64,000 nt of DNA from an uncultured Lachnospiraceae bacterium (GCA_945919075.1 CAMEIX010000003.1:1-64000), one strand, 5' to 3'; positions 16,661-26,149 are shown, numbered from the stretch's first letter. Notes: generated from the sequence alone by a model not told the origin. Program-made: numbers and translations.

Positions 16661-17820
16661 ATTTTATCCTTTTCTTTTTCATACACAATTTCCCCATCAA
16701 TGATGGTATATAAAACGTCCGTAAAAACATCCATGGGATTGCCTGTAAAGATTGCAATATCGGCATCTTTTCCAACCTCAAGGGTCCCTACCCGGTCAGA
16801 AATCCCCAGTATTTTTGCGGGATTTACGGTAATGGCCTTTAATCCTTCTTCCATGGGGAGTCCGGCTTTTACCGCAAGTCCTGCGCAGATGGGCAGGGAT
16901 TTTAATAAAGATACCGGATGGTCCGTGGTCACCGCAGTAAGAATACCCGCCTTGCAGAGCTCTCCCACCGTTTTGAATGCCACGTTCTGGACTTCTATCT
17001 TGTTGCGGCTGGAAAGGTCAGGTCCTACAATAGCCGGAAAGCCGGTCTTCTTAATCTCATCCGCTATTAAATGCCCCTCGCTGCAATGATCTAAGGTCAT
17101 ACGAAGTCCATACTCCTTTGCAATTCGTATGGCGGTAAAAATATCGTCCACCCGGTGTACATGGGCTTTGAGTGGGATTTTTCCTTCAAAAACCGGCACC
17201 CATGGTTCCAGTGTAAAATCAGGTTCCCACTCCTTTTCCGCTCCCGCTTTCTTTCGTTTTTCCATATACTGTTTTGCCCGGAACAGTTCTTTCCTGAGCA
17301 TGCCGGCAATAGCCATCCGGGTGGAAGGGCTCTTCCCCATTCCCGAATAATTTACCTTAGGATTTTCACCGAAAGCAATTTTCATGGCTGCCGGTGCCAT
17401 TACCAGTGCATCATCCACACAGCGGCCCTTCAATTTTACTATGGCAAACTGCCCGCCCACTACATTAGAACTCCCCGGTCCAATCATGGCTGTGGTAATT
17501 CCGGCACGCCTTGCATCCGCAATGGCAGGGTCCATCATGTTAATGGCATCAATTGCACGAAGATAGGGAGTGATGGGGTCCACATTTTCATTGCAGTCGT
17601 CCCCCTCCACTCCCTTTTTCTCTTCCGTGATTCCCACATGGCAGTGTGCTTCCACAAGCCCGGGCATGACCCAGGCTCCGCGAGCATCTATGATGGGTCC
17701 GGGTGTTTCCCGGAATCTGCCTTCATAAACCGCTTTAATCTTTCCTTTCTCGATTTCCACGGTCCCGTTCTCATAAACGGGACCTGCCATGGTCAAAATC
17801 TTTCCTCCCGTTATGATCAT
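16654..17820 (-). CDS. Amidohydrolase family protein (imidazolonepropionase-like)
   Basis: A 388-residue metal-dependent hydrolase of the amidohydrolase superfamily. The N-terminal beta-sandwich (TGGKILTMAGP) leads to the metal motif PGLVEAHCHVGI (HxH, about residues 53-64). Later ligands sit in LKAHVHRVDD, TLDHCSEGHL and TAVTTDHPVS, and the C-terminal sandwich closes with VGTLEVGKDADIAIFTGNP. Substrate is unknown; relatives act on cyclic amides or dipeptides. The ATG at 17820 overlaps the stop of the SpoIIQ-like gene by four bases, and its ribosome site is inside that gene. The pair is therefore translationally coupled, although I know of no functional link. Confidence 0.82.
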   Translation of the reverse strand: MIITGGKILTMAGPVYENGTVEIEKGKIKAVYEGRFRETPGPIIDARGAWVMPGLVEAHCHVGITEEKKGVEGDDCNENVDPITPYLRAIDAINMMDPAIADARRAGITTAMIGPGSSNVVGGQFAIVKLKGRCVDDALVMAPAAMKIAFGENPKVNYSGMGKSPSTRMAIAGMLRKELFRAKQYMEKRKKAGAEKEWEPDFTLEPWVPVFEGKIPLKAHVHRVDDIFTAIRIAKEYGLRMTLDHCSEGHLIADEIKKTGFPAIVGPDLSSRNKIEVQNVAFKTVGELCKAGILTAVTTDHPVSLLKSLPICAGLAVKAGLPMEEGLKAITVNPAKILGISDRVGTLEVGKDADIAIFTGNPMDVFTDVLYTIIDGEIVYEKEKDKID

Positions 17821-18749
17821 TCTATGATTTCTCCTGAAGGGTGCATGGGATCCACCGGTTCCCCGTCTTTACAGAGTTTGATATAAAGGTTGGCACCTTC
17901 TAACACATAGTATTTGGTGGGTGCATTCACGGAACCGATAAGGGTACCGTTTTCCAGATAGTCTCCCTGTTTTACGGCAATATTCTTTAACTGTCCGTAT
18001 GTGATTTCATAACCGTCACCAATATCTACTTTTACGCCGTTTCCAATTTCATCATCATAAAAAACACTTACTACTTTTCCGGGAATCGATGCCGTAATAG
18101 CGGTATCTTCTTTTGCCGAAATAATCATGGCCGGATTATATTTATACTGATCCAGGGTCTTAAAATAAACGGTTCCGTCCATGCTGTAGGGAATCAGTAT
18201 ACTTCCTGAAATAGGCCATACAATGCCGTTTTCTGCATTAAAATGAAGCTCTTTCTCCGCAATCTCCACCTTACCGGTATTGGTTTTCTCCGCCTTCTCA
18301 TCCGGTATCTCTTCTTCTACGGGCTTATCCGGGATGTCTTCTTCTCCGGTCCCATCCGCAATTTCCACATTGGCAGAATCAACCGGTTCCATAGGAAAAT
18401 AATCCAGGTCATCCGCATTGTTTTCCGGAAGAGATGCGATGCCCTCTGACATACCATGCCCCTTGGTTGTCTGTCTTGCCGTTTCATTATCGTTTGCTGT
18501 AGTGTTTTCCTTTGTCGTAATAGAAGGCAGCTGCCCTGAAATCTGCCTGTCAATTTCATCTTCTACATTCTTTTCCAAACTTTCGTAATCAATCTGATAC
18601 CCGTCCTGCTTGTTGTTTTGCCCGTTTTTCACATACACACCGGTCATGGTCAGTGCTCCCAAAACCAAGGCAGACGTGGTTATCATGATAATTTTCTCCT
18701 TTTTTGCAACATCCTTTCTGTTGCGGTTATAGCTGCTTTGTCGCCTCAT
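17817..18749 (-). CDS. SpoIIQ-like membrane protein with degenerate LytM (M23) domain
   Basis: A 310-residue protein. A basic cytoplasmic tail leads to one membrane helix (IIMITTSALVLGALTMTGVYV, split here at about 20-40). A long low-complexity acidic/Thr-rich linker (about 45-170) follows, and then an M23/LytM fold at about 180-300. The usual zinc ligands HxxxD and HxH are not visible: the corresponding places read YFKTLDQYKYN and GANLYIKL. It is therefore probably a non-enzymatic LytM domain. Single-pass LytM proteins of this size in spore formers are typically SpoIIQ, which pairs with SpoIIIAH to form the channel between mother cell and forespore. I infer that role from architecture only; spoIIIA genes are not nearby. 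The stop overlaps the next gene. Confidence 0.65.
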   Translation of the reverse strand: MRRQSSYNRNRKDVAKKEKIIMITTSALVLGALTMTGVYVKNGQNNKQDGYQIDYESLEKNVEDEIDRQISGQLPSITTKENTTANDNETARQTTKGHGMSEGIASLPENNADDLDYFPMEPVDSANVEIADGTGEEDIPDKPVEEEIPDEKAEKTNTGKVEIAEKELHFNAENGIVWPISGSILIPYSMDGTVYFKTLDQYKYNPAMIISAKEDTAITASIPGKVVSVFYDDEIGNGVKVDIGDGYEITYGQLKNIAVKQGDYLENGTLIGSVNAPTKYYVLEGANLYIKLCKDGEPVDPMHPSGEIIE

Positions 18750-18828
18750 AATATATTTTCACCCTTTCCTTTTGTTTGCATTTCCTGTATGCATAGTTTT
18801 GACATATCTACAGATTTTATACGAAAAA

Positions 18829-18856
18829 AACATGCACAATTCATGCATGTTTTTTT
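18829..18856 (-). terminator. Terminator after the EF-hand-like gene
   Basis: CATGCA and TGCATG arms around a short loop, with an A-run on one side and seven Ts on the other. It works in either direction and lies just past the 18891 stop on the minus strand. Confidence 0.75.
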
Positions 18857-18890
18857 GAAAACTATTGACGATTCATTTTTAAATTGTTTT

Positions 18891-19916
18891 TTACTGTGCT
18901 AAATCCAGATGCTGGATGGTACCGGCCAGGCCGCTTTCATAGAGGAATAGTCCTGTACTCTTAACAATTCCGTTAGGTACATTGCCTGCCCCATTTAAGG
19001 AAAAGTCTGTGGACACATTATGTAAGCAGATGGCTCCTACATTTTTTTCCTTTAAGGTATAGAGAACGCTGTTGCCTTCTTCATCCTGACACCAGATCTT
19101 TAATTTTTCGAAGATGGAATCATTTTCATCAATCCAGCCGTTTCCGTCTTCATCGAAGGCTGCAAGATCCCGGAAGCCATCCCCGGAATCCGGCCCGAAA
19201 AGTTCACTTCCGTCATTGATTTTTCCATCCTCGTTTCTGTCCAACGCCAGATATCCGCTGCCGGAACCAAGCATGGAAATCTGTTCCTCTTCTCCGTCCG
19301 CATCCAGGTCAAAAAAGAATTTCTGATCGGACAATTCCGGTGCTCCCCCGTCAAAATTCAGTACCAGGGGATCACAGGTGTTCACCTTCATAACCTGCAT
19401 CTCATTCTTGTAGTATTCCGAAAAACGACGGGACATATTCACATTTAAGTTAATGGCTATTTCCCTTCCGTCTGCGGTTTTCACAAGACCGGTTGCATCA
19501 AAGCTTGTCTGCTCCGATTCTTCATAATAGAATTCTTCCGAAACGACAAGGCTTAAGGAATTCTGGTTAGGACTTACTTGTTCCATAGTGTATTTACCTG
19601 AAATAGAATCACCAAATATTTTGTCGGTTCGTTCTATTCCGAAGATCATTGCAAAGATGGAACGTATTGCCTGCTGCCTCAAAGAATCCATGGCTGTCTG
19701 CCCACTTGCCTTCAGATTGATACGATTGGTACGCATGAGGTTTACCCGCTCTTTAAGTTCCATCACAGGTTCCTCACCGTCCTCTTCTTTGTTCGTCTTT
19801 TCTTCATGTGCTTCCTTGCCCTTGTAATCCATTACGGCAAATTTAGCTGTTCTTTTCTGTGAAGATGTATATCTTCTTGCGGATTCCATTCCTATTACGC
19901 TGGAATCAATTTTCAA
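18891..19916 (-). CDS. EF-hand-like calcium-motif protein, unknown function
   Basis: A 341-residue protein. The start is a TTG at 19916 supported by AAGGGGG six to seven bases before it. The first 190 residues have no family I recognise. Residues about 205-275 contain three Asp-rich loops of the EF-hand/dockerin type: FDLDADGEEEQ, LDRNEDGKINDGSELFG and FDEDGNGWIDENDSIF. These probably bind calcium. There is no signal peptide or membrane segment, so secretion, if any, would be non-classical. Similar Asp-loop proteins occur widely in Clostridia without known function. It is transcribed alone, with a good terminator behind. Confidence 0.65.
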   Translation of the reverse strand: MKIDSSVIGMESARRYTSSQKRTAKFAVMDYKGKEAHEEKTNKEEDGEEPVMELKERVNLMRTNRINLKASGQTAMDSLRQQAIRSIFAMIFGIERTDKIFGDSISGKYTMEQVSPNQNSLSLVVSEEFYYEESEQTSFDATGLVKTADGREIAINLNVNMSRRFSEYYKNEMQVMKVNTCDPLVLNFDGGAPELSDQKFFFDLDADGEEEQISMLGSGSGYLALDRNEDGKINDGSELFGPDSGDGFRDLAAFDEDGNGWIDENDSIFEKLKIWCQDEEGNSVLYTLKEKNVGAICLHNVSTDFSLNGAGNVPNGIVKSTGLFLYESGLAGTIQHLDLAQ

Positions 19917-20164
19917 ATGGTACCCCCTTTTAAGTCCCTTGCTTTTTTCTGACCTCCATGCCGGATAAAAAACAAAGATGGCAGATAAAAGGCATCCTTT
20001 TCCTCTTACATACCATCCGTGGCGACTTTCATGATTTTAATGTTTTGGCCTGAAACATCTGTAATGTATATCGGAACTTTTCTTAGAAAATTTAGAAGTA
20101 TGATTTTTTTATTTCTTTCATAAAATAAACCAGACCGGTACTGTTTATTCCATGGAGTGAATTT

Positions 20165-20989
20165 ATGAGCACAAATATTTTTTTACAGATATTACAAGGA
20201 GCCCTGATTGGTTTAGGTGCCGTACTCCCCGGCATTTCCGGAGGGGTTTTAAGTGTTGTATTCGGGGTTTATAAACCCATGATGGAATTTCTGGCAGACC
20301 CAAAGGCGCGCTTTCGTACTCATTTTCCGAAGCTGTTTCCCTATTTTTTAGGGTATGCACTGGGTTTTCTTGGTATTGCGCGGATTCTGGGATTTTTCCT
20401 GACCCGTTATCCCAATGAATGCCTCTGCCTCTTTGCCGGCATTATTTTAGGAACGGTTCCGGCTCTGTATCGGGAAGCCAAAGAAGGGACAGCCCCGGTA
20501 CACAGGCTGTCCCCCATACTTTTCCTGCTAATTGCAGGATTCCTTATGTTTCTCCTTTTATTAACTCTTCGTCTGTCATCCTTCCAGATTAAACCCAATT
20601 TCTTCTGGTATCTTTTCTGCGGATTCTGTCTGGCACTCAGTGTGATTGCTCCCGGCATGAGCTTTTCCACGCTTCTTATGCCTCTGGGACTCTATACTCC
20701 TTTTGTTAATGGTCTCGGGCATTTTTCCCTTCCGGTACTGATTCCCGGTGGCATTGGCGGTCTTTTGACCATCCTGTTCCTGTCCCGTTTTATCAATCAC
20801 CTGTATGACCGTTACCCTGTTTATACCAAACATGCCATACTGGGTATCGTTTTCACGGCTACCGTAATGATTATACCATTTGATACACTTTACGACTCAT
20901 TTTATTATTCTCTGCGTCACTTTATTCTTTTATGCGTATACTTTGGGATAGGATTTATGATATCCCTTTTATCAGAAAAGAAATCGTAA
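20165..20989 (+). CDS. DUF368 (PopT-type) polyprenyl-phosphate translocase
   Basis: A 274-residue multi-span membrane protein. The DUF368 signature is clear near the N-terminus (GALIGLGAVLPGISGGVLSV) and repeats in the second half (LALSVIAPGMSFSTLLMPLG), giving the family's internal two-fold repeat with about eight membrane segments. DUF368 proteins (PopT) were shown to return undecaprenyl phosphate, the lipid carrier for cell-wall precursors, to the cytoplasmic face. That role is taken from the family. GGAG lies before the ATG. It is the only plus-strand gene in this stretch, with its own promoter region. Confidence 0.88.
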   Translation: MSTNIFLQILQGALIGLGAVLPGISGGVLSVVFGVYKPMMEFLADPKARFRTHFPKLFPYFLGYALGFLGIARILGFFLTRYPNECLCLFAGIILGTVPALYREAKEGTAPVHRLSPILFLLIAGFLMFLLLLTLRLSSFQIKPNFFWYLFCGFCLALSVIAPGMSFSTLLMPLGLYTPFVNGLGHFSLPVLIPGGIGGLLTILFLSRFINHLYDRYPVYTKHAILGIVFTATVMIIPFDTLYDSFYYSLRHFILLCVYFGIGFMISLLSEKKS

Positions 20990-21000
20990 GCGGTACTTTC

Positions 21001-22080
21001 CTAATACTCCAGGTATTTCATATAGTTTACAACCATGAGGGCAATTTTGAAGGTCAGCGCATCATCAAAGGTACGGATATCCAGGCCGGTACTCTTTTGG
21101 ATCTTCTCAATACGGTATACTAAAGTGTTGCGATGCACAAACAACTGTCTGGATGTTTCGGATACATTCAAGTTATTTTCAAAGAACTTGTTGATGGTTC
21201 CCAACATCTCCTCATCCAGCTCCTCCGGTATGGAATCGCCAAAAATTTCCTGGATAAATATCTTACACAAATTGATGGGAAGCTGGTAAATCAGACGTCC
21301 GATTCCCAAGGTACTGTAGGCCATTATATTACGTTCAGCATAGAAAATTTTGCCTACATCCAGGGACATTTTTGCTTCTTTGTAGGATTTGGACACATCT
21401 TTTAATTCCTGCACCACGGTACCGAATGCTACCTTGACATTCAGCATCGCTTCGGCATTCATCATGCCTACAATATTATCGGCAATTTCCATAAGATCGT
21501 CGTGTGTGTAACCTTCCTCCAACGCCTTAATCAAAATCATATTGTTCTCGTCAACGGATGTTACATAGTCCCCGCTCTGTGTGGAAAACATACCCCGCAA
21601 TAATTCCGCAACAATGCTGTCCTTTTCTGTTTTTGTCTCAATCAGAAATACCACTCTGGGCACTGTAGTCTCAATGTGCAGTTTTTTGGCACGATTGTAA
21701 ATATCTACTAAAAGTAAATTATCCAAAATCAAATTCTGGAAAAAGTTATTACGGTCAAACTTTTCCTTATAGGCGACAATCAGATTCTGGAACTGACATA
21801 CTGCCACCTTGCCAATCATATACGCATTATCACCGGCACCGGTCGCCACCAGAATATAAATAACTTCCCCTTCATCCATAATCTTAAAGAGATGGTCGCT
21901 GCCAACCGTTTGTGTATCTGCGGATGAGGAAGAAAACTCCTCAATAATTGTGGCCGTAACAGCAATGGTACCACCTGTTTCTGCGAGTAAAGAACCATTT
22001 GTATCATAAACAAACAAATCTACCTTCGTAATGGATTTTAGTTCTTCTATACAATTCTGAATAATCTGCTTTGATATCAT
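21001..22080 (-). CDS. CdaR/PucR-type transcriptional regulator
   Basis: A 359-residue regulator. The N-terminal third (about 1-130) is a sensor-like region of the sugar-diacid-recognition type (VDLFVYDTNGSLLAETGG). A central GGDEF-like fold without catalytic residues follows, and the C-terminal PucR helix-turn-helix is at about 300-350 (NVSETSRQLFVHRNTLVYRIEKIQ). I moved the start to the ATG at 22080: the upstream GTG at 22089 touches its own AGGAG, while the ATG has it eight bases away. It follows the sugar ABC ATPase gene on the same strand, but a strong terminator lies between, so it may be separately controlled. It could regulate carbohydrate uptake that uses that ATPase; this is inference. 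Confidence 0.82.
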   Translation of the reverse strand: MISKQIIQNCIEELKSITKVDLFVYDTNGSLLAETGGTIAVTATIIEEFSSSSADTQTVGSDHLFKIMDEGEVIYILVATGAGDNAYMIGKVAVCQFQNLIVAYKEKFDRNNFFQNLILDNLLLVDIYNRAKKLHIETTVPRVVFLIETKTEKDSIVAELLRGMFSTQSGDYVTSVDENNMILIKALEEGYTHDDLMEIADNIVGMMNAEAMLNVKVAFGTVVQELKDVSKSYKEAKMSLDVGKIFYAERNIMAYSTLGIGRLIYQLPINLCKIFIQEIFGDSIPEELDEEMLGTINKFFENNLNVSETSRQLFVHRNTLVYRIEKIQKSTGLDIRTFDDALTFKIALMVVNYMKYLEY

Positions 22081-22104
22081 ACATGACACTCCTTAATAAA
22101 AAAC

Positions 22105-22124
22105 GGGGGTGCTTATGCACCCCC
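22105..22124 (-). terminator. Terminator between msmK/ugpC gene and cdaR-like gene
   Basis: GGGGGTGC (22105-22112) pairs perfectly with GCACCCCC (22117-22124) around TTAT. On the minus strand a T-run (22096-22103) follows. Confidence 0.88.
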
Positions 22125-22136
22125 CAAAGTTTCTAA

Positions 22137-23249
22137 CTAGTTGGTAATAACCTGCTCTGTATCTTTATCAAATACGTGAATCTTCTCAACGTCAAGTGCA
22201 AATCTAACAGTATCGCCAGGTCTTGCAGTTGTACGGGAATCTACTCTTGCAGTTACAGGGAACTCTTCAAGATCAAAGTATAAGTAAACTTCTGCACCAA
22301 GTAATTCGTATACTTTGATGGTAGATTCAAATACGCTGTTAGGAGAAGCTTCGATGTACATTTCGGAATCATAAACATCTTCAGGACGAATACCGAAGGT
22401 AACTGTCTTTCCGTCATAACCGCCATCAATAAGTTTTTTGGATTTAGCAGGAGGAAGAGGAATGCTGTGGCCTGCAATCTTGAGGTTAGCAACATCACCA
22501 TCAACTTCTACTACTGCATCTAAGAAGTTCATCTGAGGAGATCCCATGAAACCTGCAACGAAGAGGTTCTGAGGCTTCTCATATAAGTTCTGAGGTGTAT
22601 CAACCTGCTGGATAACACCATCTTTCATAACAACAATTCTGGTACCCAGAGTCATAGCTTCTGTCTGGTCATGTGTTACGTAGATGATGGTGGTACCTAA
22701 TCTCTGATGTAATTTTGCAATTTCGATACGCATCTGTACACGTAACTTAGCATCCAGGTTGGAAAGAGGTTCGTCCATGAGGAATACCTTAGGATTACGT
22801 ACGATAGCACGACCCATAGCAACACGCTGTCTCTGACCACCGGAAAGAGCCTTGGGCTTTCTGTCAAGGAGGGGAGTCAGGTCAAGGATCTTAGCTGCAT
22901 CTTTAACCATCTTGTCGATTTCATCCTTCGGAACTTTTCTTAACTTAAGACCGAAAGCCATGTTATCGTATACTGTCATGTGAGGATACAGAGCATAGTT
23001 CTGGAATACCATCGCAATATCTCTGTCCTTAGGTTCGATATCGTTAACTAATCTGTCACCGATTCTCAATTCACCGGAGGAAATATCTTCCAGACCTGCG
23101 ATCATACGAAGGGTAGTAGACTTACCACATCCGGAAGGACCTACGAAAATAATAAACTCCTGATCTGCAATCTCAAGATTGAAGTTCTTAACTGCTTCAA
23201 ATCCGTTAGGATATACCTTGCAGACATTTTTTAATGATAAACTTGCCAT
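22137..23249 (-). CDS. Sugar ABC transporter ATPase (MsmK/UgpC family)
   Basis: A 370-residue ATP-binding subunit of carbohydrate ABC importers. The Walker A motif GPSGCGKSTT is at about 38-47, the Q-loop region is MVFQNYALYPHMTVYDN, the signature is LSGGQRQRVAMGRAI, and Walker B is VFLMDEPLSNLDAKLR. A C-terminal OB-type regulatory (TOBE) domain covers about 240-370 (FGIRPEDVYDSE). In Firmicutes a single MsmK/MsmX-type ATPase often energises several sugar importers. No permease or binding-protein genes accompany it, which fits a shared ATPase. Codon use looks strongly biased, suggesting high expression. AAGGAG precedes the ATG. Confidence 0.92.
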   Translation of the reverse strand: MASLSLKNVCKVYPNGFEAVKNFNLEIADQEFIIFVGPSGCGKSTTLRMIAGLEDISSGELRIGDRLVNDIEPKDRDIAMVFQNYALYPHMTVYDNMAFGLKLRKVPKDEIDKMVKDAAKILDLTPLLDRKPKALSGGQRQRVAMGRAIVRNPKVFLMDEPLSNLDAKLRVQMRIEIAKLHQRLGTTIIYVTHDQTEAMTLGTRIVVMKDGVIQQVDTPQNLYEKPQNLFVAGFMGSPQMNFLDAVVEVDGDVANLKIAGHSIPLPPAKSKKLIDGGYDGKTVTFGIRPEDVYDSEMYIEASPNSVFESTIKVYELLGAEVYLYFDLEEFPVTARVDSRTTARPGDTVRFALDVEKIHVFDKDTEQVITN

Positions 23250-23397
23250 AATTAATGACTCCTTTCTTATTTAAAGCTTTGAACGCTTGAATTCGTAATA
23301 TACGACTGTCTTGTTTAAGTATAGCGAAAAAATACATTTCCCGCTATAACATTATTTCACAAACTTTTTGTCTTGGAATGTACAAGTTGCCCAATCC

Positions 23398-24882
23398 CTA
23401 ATTTTCCGTATCTTTTGTGTCATCTCCATAAAATGCCAATTGGTTTTTGCCTCGTTTTTTTGCCATATACAATGCGCTGTCCGCATTCTTATACAAATCT
23501 TCAAAACTGTTGCCGTCTTCCGGGAAAACAGAGACACCGATGCTGGCCGTTACAGAATACTTTACGTACTCTCCGGCCTGAAACTGTTTAAAGAAACGCT
23601 CTATGCGCCCTGCTTCGTTCCGGATGATTCCGGTATCCTTCATGTTACACAGAAGAATCATGAATTCGTCTCCGCCGATGCGTCCAAGTATATCGGAAGC
23701 CCTGAATTCCGCCCGGATCTGACGCCCCAGGGTCTGCAGTACTTCGTCTCCGAATGCGTGTCCCATGGTATCATTGATTTTCTTGAAATTATCCACATCC
23801 AGAAGAATCATCATGGCCTTTTCATCCGGATGTGTCTTCAAATGCTCTTTGATGTATTTTTCTGTTGCAATTTTATTATACAGTCCGGTGAGCTGGTCCG
23901 TATCCGCCTTATTTTCCAGAGTTTTCTTTTTCTCTTCGCTGCGGATTTTCGCTATAATGTTAACAACTATAACCACGATTACAAACAGTGCCAAAACACC
24001 CATGAGCTGCCATGCAATGGAAAGCACCGGCATCCATGCATTTTCCACAAGAAGGTCCACATATTCCTGATCCACTCCCACAACCAGATAATACTGTAAA
24101 CCTACAGGTACAAGAGCCACTGTCCGTTTCTCTCCTTCTGCCGAAATCGGAATCACGCAACTGTTGCTGCTTTTGATACGTGCCTTCATAATCTCAATGG
24201 GAGTAATACTGTCCAGTTTGGGACGCAGTGCACTCAGATAATCATCCGCTATAAAACTCAGCTTATCCTCCTGTCCAAAGGTGGTTAAAACCCGCCCCTC
24301 CGTTGTCATCAGCACATAAAAAGATCTGGAGTACAGTTCATCTTTGCGCAGAACTTTGTCCAGTCCGCTCAGATTATATAAGCAGATAATGTATTGATTC
24401 TCCGCATCCTCCGTATCGATACGGGAAACCACCATAAATTCTTCGTTTCCGGAAATCGGGCTGTAAAGATAATCCATTCCCCGGCGCCGTTTACAGAGTT
24501 CTCCATAAAACTCGATTTCTTCCTCCGTCAGATCCTCTCCGCAGATGTGATAACTCCTGCCACTCGCATCATAGAAAATGTAATCATATATAAGTGACAT
24601 TCCCTGAATGGATTTCACTACCGCTTCCAGGTTTTCTTCATCCCCTCCGTTTACCATATAAGATGCCACAATATCGGAACCCCTCAGAATGGAATAAAGA
24701 GTACTGTAAACCTCGTCTGCCTGATACTGGGCCGAAACCAGAATATTATGTTCAATTTTTTCCCGCTCCTGAGACTGGCTTACGGAAGAAAAGCGCACCA
24801 AAAGCAGGGTGACTGCGGCAATAAACGCACCACCCGGAATGAGCCATCGAAATATGATATTGCGCATTCTTTCTTCCTTCAT
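23398..24882 (-). CDS. Membrane diguanylate cyclase with extracellular Cache-type sensor
   Basis: A 494-residue protein. A membrane helix at about 10-28, an extracellular sensor region (about 30-285) of double-Cache type, a second membrane helix at about 290-312 (QLMGVLALFVIVVIVVNII), and a cytoplasmic GGDEF domain at about 330-490. The active-site loop GRIGGDEFMILL is intact, as are TDQLTGLYNK and the C-terminal YMAKKRGKNQLAFY. It should make cyclic di-GMP in response to an outside signal. It is the third gene of a tight minus-strand run (GNAT, DUF624, GGDEF) with 7-8 bp gaps. An internal ATG six codons in has an even better ribosome site, so the start is uncertain by five residues. Confidence 0.9.
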   Translation of the reverse strand: MKEERMRNIIFRWLIPGGAFIAAVTLLLVRFSSVSQSQEREKIEHNILVSAQYQADEVYSTLYSILRGSDIVASYMVNGGDEENLEAVVKSIQGMSLIYDYIFYDASGRSYHICGEDLTEEEIEFYGELCKRRRGMDYLYSPISGNEEFMVVSRIDTEDAENQYIICLYNLSGLDKVLRKDELYSRSFYVLMTTEGRVLTTFGQEDKLSFIADDYLSALRPKLDSITPIEIMKARIKSSNSCVIPISAEGEKRTVALVPVGLQYYLVVGVDQEYVDLLVENAWMPVLSIAWQLMGVLALFVIVVIVVNIIAKIRSEEKKKTLENKADTDQLTGLYNKIATEKYIKEHLKTHPDEKAMMILLDVDNFKKINDTMGHAFGDEVLQTLGRQIRAEFRASDILGRIGGDEFMILLCNMKDTGIIRNEAGRIERFFKQFQAGEYVKYSVTASIGVSVFPEDGNSFEDLYKNADSALYMAKKRGKNQLAFYGDDTKDTEN

Positions 24883-24890
24883 GAAAAAAG

Positions 24891-25613
24891 TTACTCCTCT
24901 TCCTCAGGACTGTTTTCTCCCGGTTCTGTTCCCGGTTCTTGTTCTGATTCGCCCACTTCTAACTCATTTTGTTCCTGTTTGGCCCTGATATTGTCTTCCA
25001 GTTTCTGGAAAAATTTACTGTAGAGTGCTGCACTGCAGAAAATGGGTACGGAAAATCCGAACATCAGGACAACCGGAACCAGATAAAAATCCGTAAGCCA
25101 CAGCGCAACCCAGGGACACGCATAAACCACAATCATAGCAATGGTCTGAGGAAATTTCACCATACTGAGGGCAAATGCATTTTTAATGGTCTTGGGTATG
25201 GTATTGATAAACTTGGCCTGCACGGGAAATACCCATGTCAGGAAAAATAAATACAAGATAAAAGCGGCCATTATCAATATGTGAAATATCTGCGGCAGTT
25301 CAATATAATAAGCAAAGTTTTTATTGGTAACCACGAAATCTGTTACAAACACTGCTGCAAGCACCAGGCATAGTACCCCCAATGCAGAGCCCTGCGCAAA
25401 ATTCATTTTAAATGCCTTGAAAAAATCCTTGGTCACATAGCCTTCTTCACCACGGTAGAGTTTCAGACATACATAATGTGCCGCCGATAAGGAAGCACCG
25501 ATTGTAAAAACCGGCAGACAACATATAATTGTCAGAATATTCAGCCATAAAAGGTCTGCTATTTTGTTTAGTGTTCCAAGGACGGGTCCGTCCAAATCAA
25601 AAATCCTGCTCAT
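24891..25613 (-). CDS. DUF624 (YesL-like) membrane protein
   Basis: A 240-residue protein with five or six predicted membrane spans and the YesL/DUF624 opening (FDLDGPVLGTLNKIADLLWL followed by GASLSAAHYVCLKL). The C-terminus is a short acidic tail. In Firmicutes these genes commonly sit beside sugar ABC importers, and their function is not established. Here the neighbours are a GNAT acetyltransferase gene (7 bp upstream) and a diguanylate cyclase (8 bp downstream). A carbohydrate link is supported only by the ATPase gene 1.6 kb away. Confidence 0.82.
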   Translation of the reverse strand: MSRIFDLDGPVLGTLNKIADLLWLNILTIICCLPVFTIGASLSAAHYVCLKLYRGEEGYVTKDFFKAFKMNFAQGSALGVLCLVLAAVFVTDFVVTNKNFAYYIELPQIFHILIMAAFILYLFFLTWVFPVQAKFINTIPKTIKNAFALSMVKFPQTIAMIVVYACPWVALWLTDFYLVPVVLMFGFSVPIFCSAALYSKFFQKLEDNIRAKQEQNELEVGESEQEPGTEPGENSPEEEE

Positions 25614-25620
25614 AATTCAC

Positions 25621-26103
25621 CTACAAAAATTTCTCCATCGGCATTACCCGAATGCCTGCGTATTCTTTTTCGGGTCCACATACATGGAACCCGCATTTAC
25701 GGTAAAATCCAATTGCGTAAGGTGCCGCCATGACTGACATAAAGGCTTCCCCGCATTCGTTTTTCAGAAAATCGCCCATTCTGTCCATAAGGGCTCGCCC
25801 CACACCATGCCGGTGATAGGCCTTATCTACAAACAGAAGCGATATATGATTTCTGTTCCGTACAGAAATCTGTCCGATAATCCTGCCCGGACGACAGGCA
25901 ACCAGCATGGGATAGGTACCATTTTCAAACATATGGTATATCTTCCCATTGGAAATAAAATCATGGAAATTGGTAATGCCTTCTTCTGTATAATCCGCGG
26001 CTTCAAATTCCATGAATGTTTTCCACACCAAATCCATGGTCGTCTGCCAGTCTTCTTTTTCGGCCCACCTTATTTCGTATGATTCTTCAAGAATATCACT
26101 CAT
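25621..26103 (-). CDS. GNAT family N-acetyltransferase
   Basis: A 160-residue single-domain acetyltransferase. The acetyl-CoA motif lies at about 90-105 (VDKAYHRHGVGRALMDRM), preceded by the usual strand RIIGQISVRNRNHISLLFV and followed by APYAIGFYRKCGFHVCGPEK. The substrate cannot be told from sequence. It is the first gene of a three-gene run with the DUF624 and GGDEF genes, with a GAGG ribosome site before the ATG. Confidence 0.9.
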   Translation of the reverse strand: MSDILEESYEIRWAEKEDWQTTMDLVWKTFMEFEAADYTEEGITNFHDFISNGKIYHMFENGTYPMLVACRPGRIIGQISVRNRNHISLLFVDKAYHRHGVGRALMDRMGDFLKNECGEAFMSVMAAPYAIGFYRKCGFHVCGPEKEYAGIRVMPMEKFL

Positions 26104-26149
26104 GAAAACCTCACTCGAAAATCAAAAAGAAATTATATCAAACTCTGTA

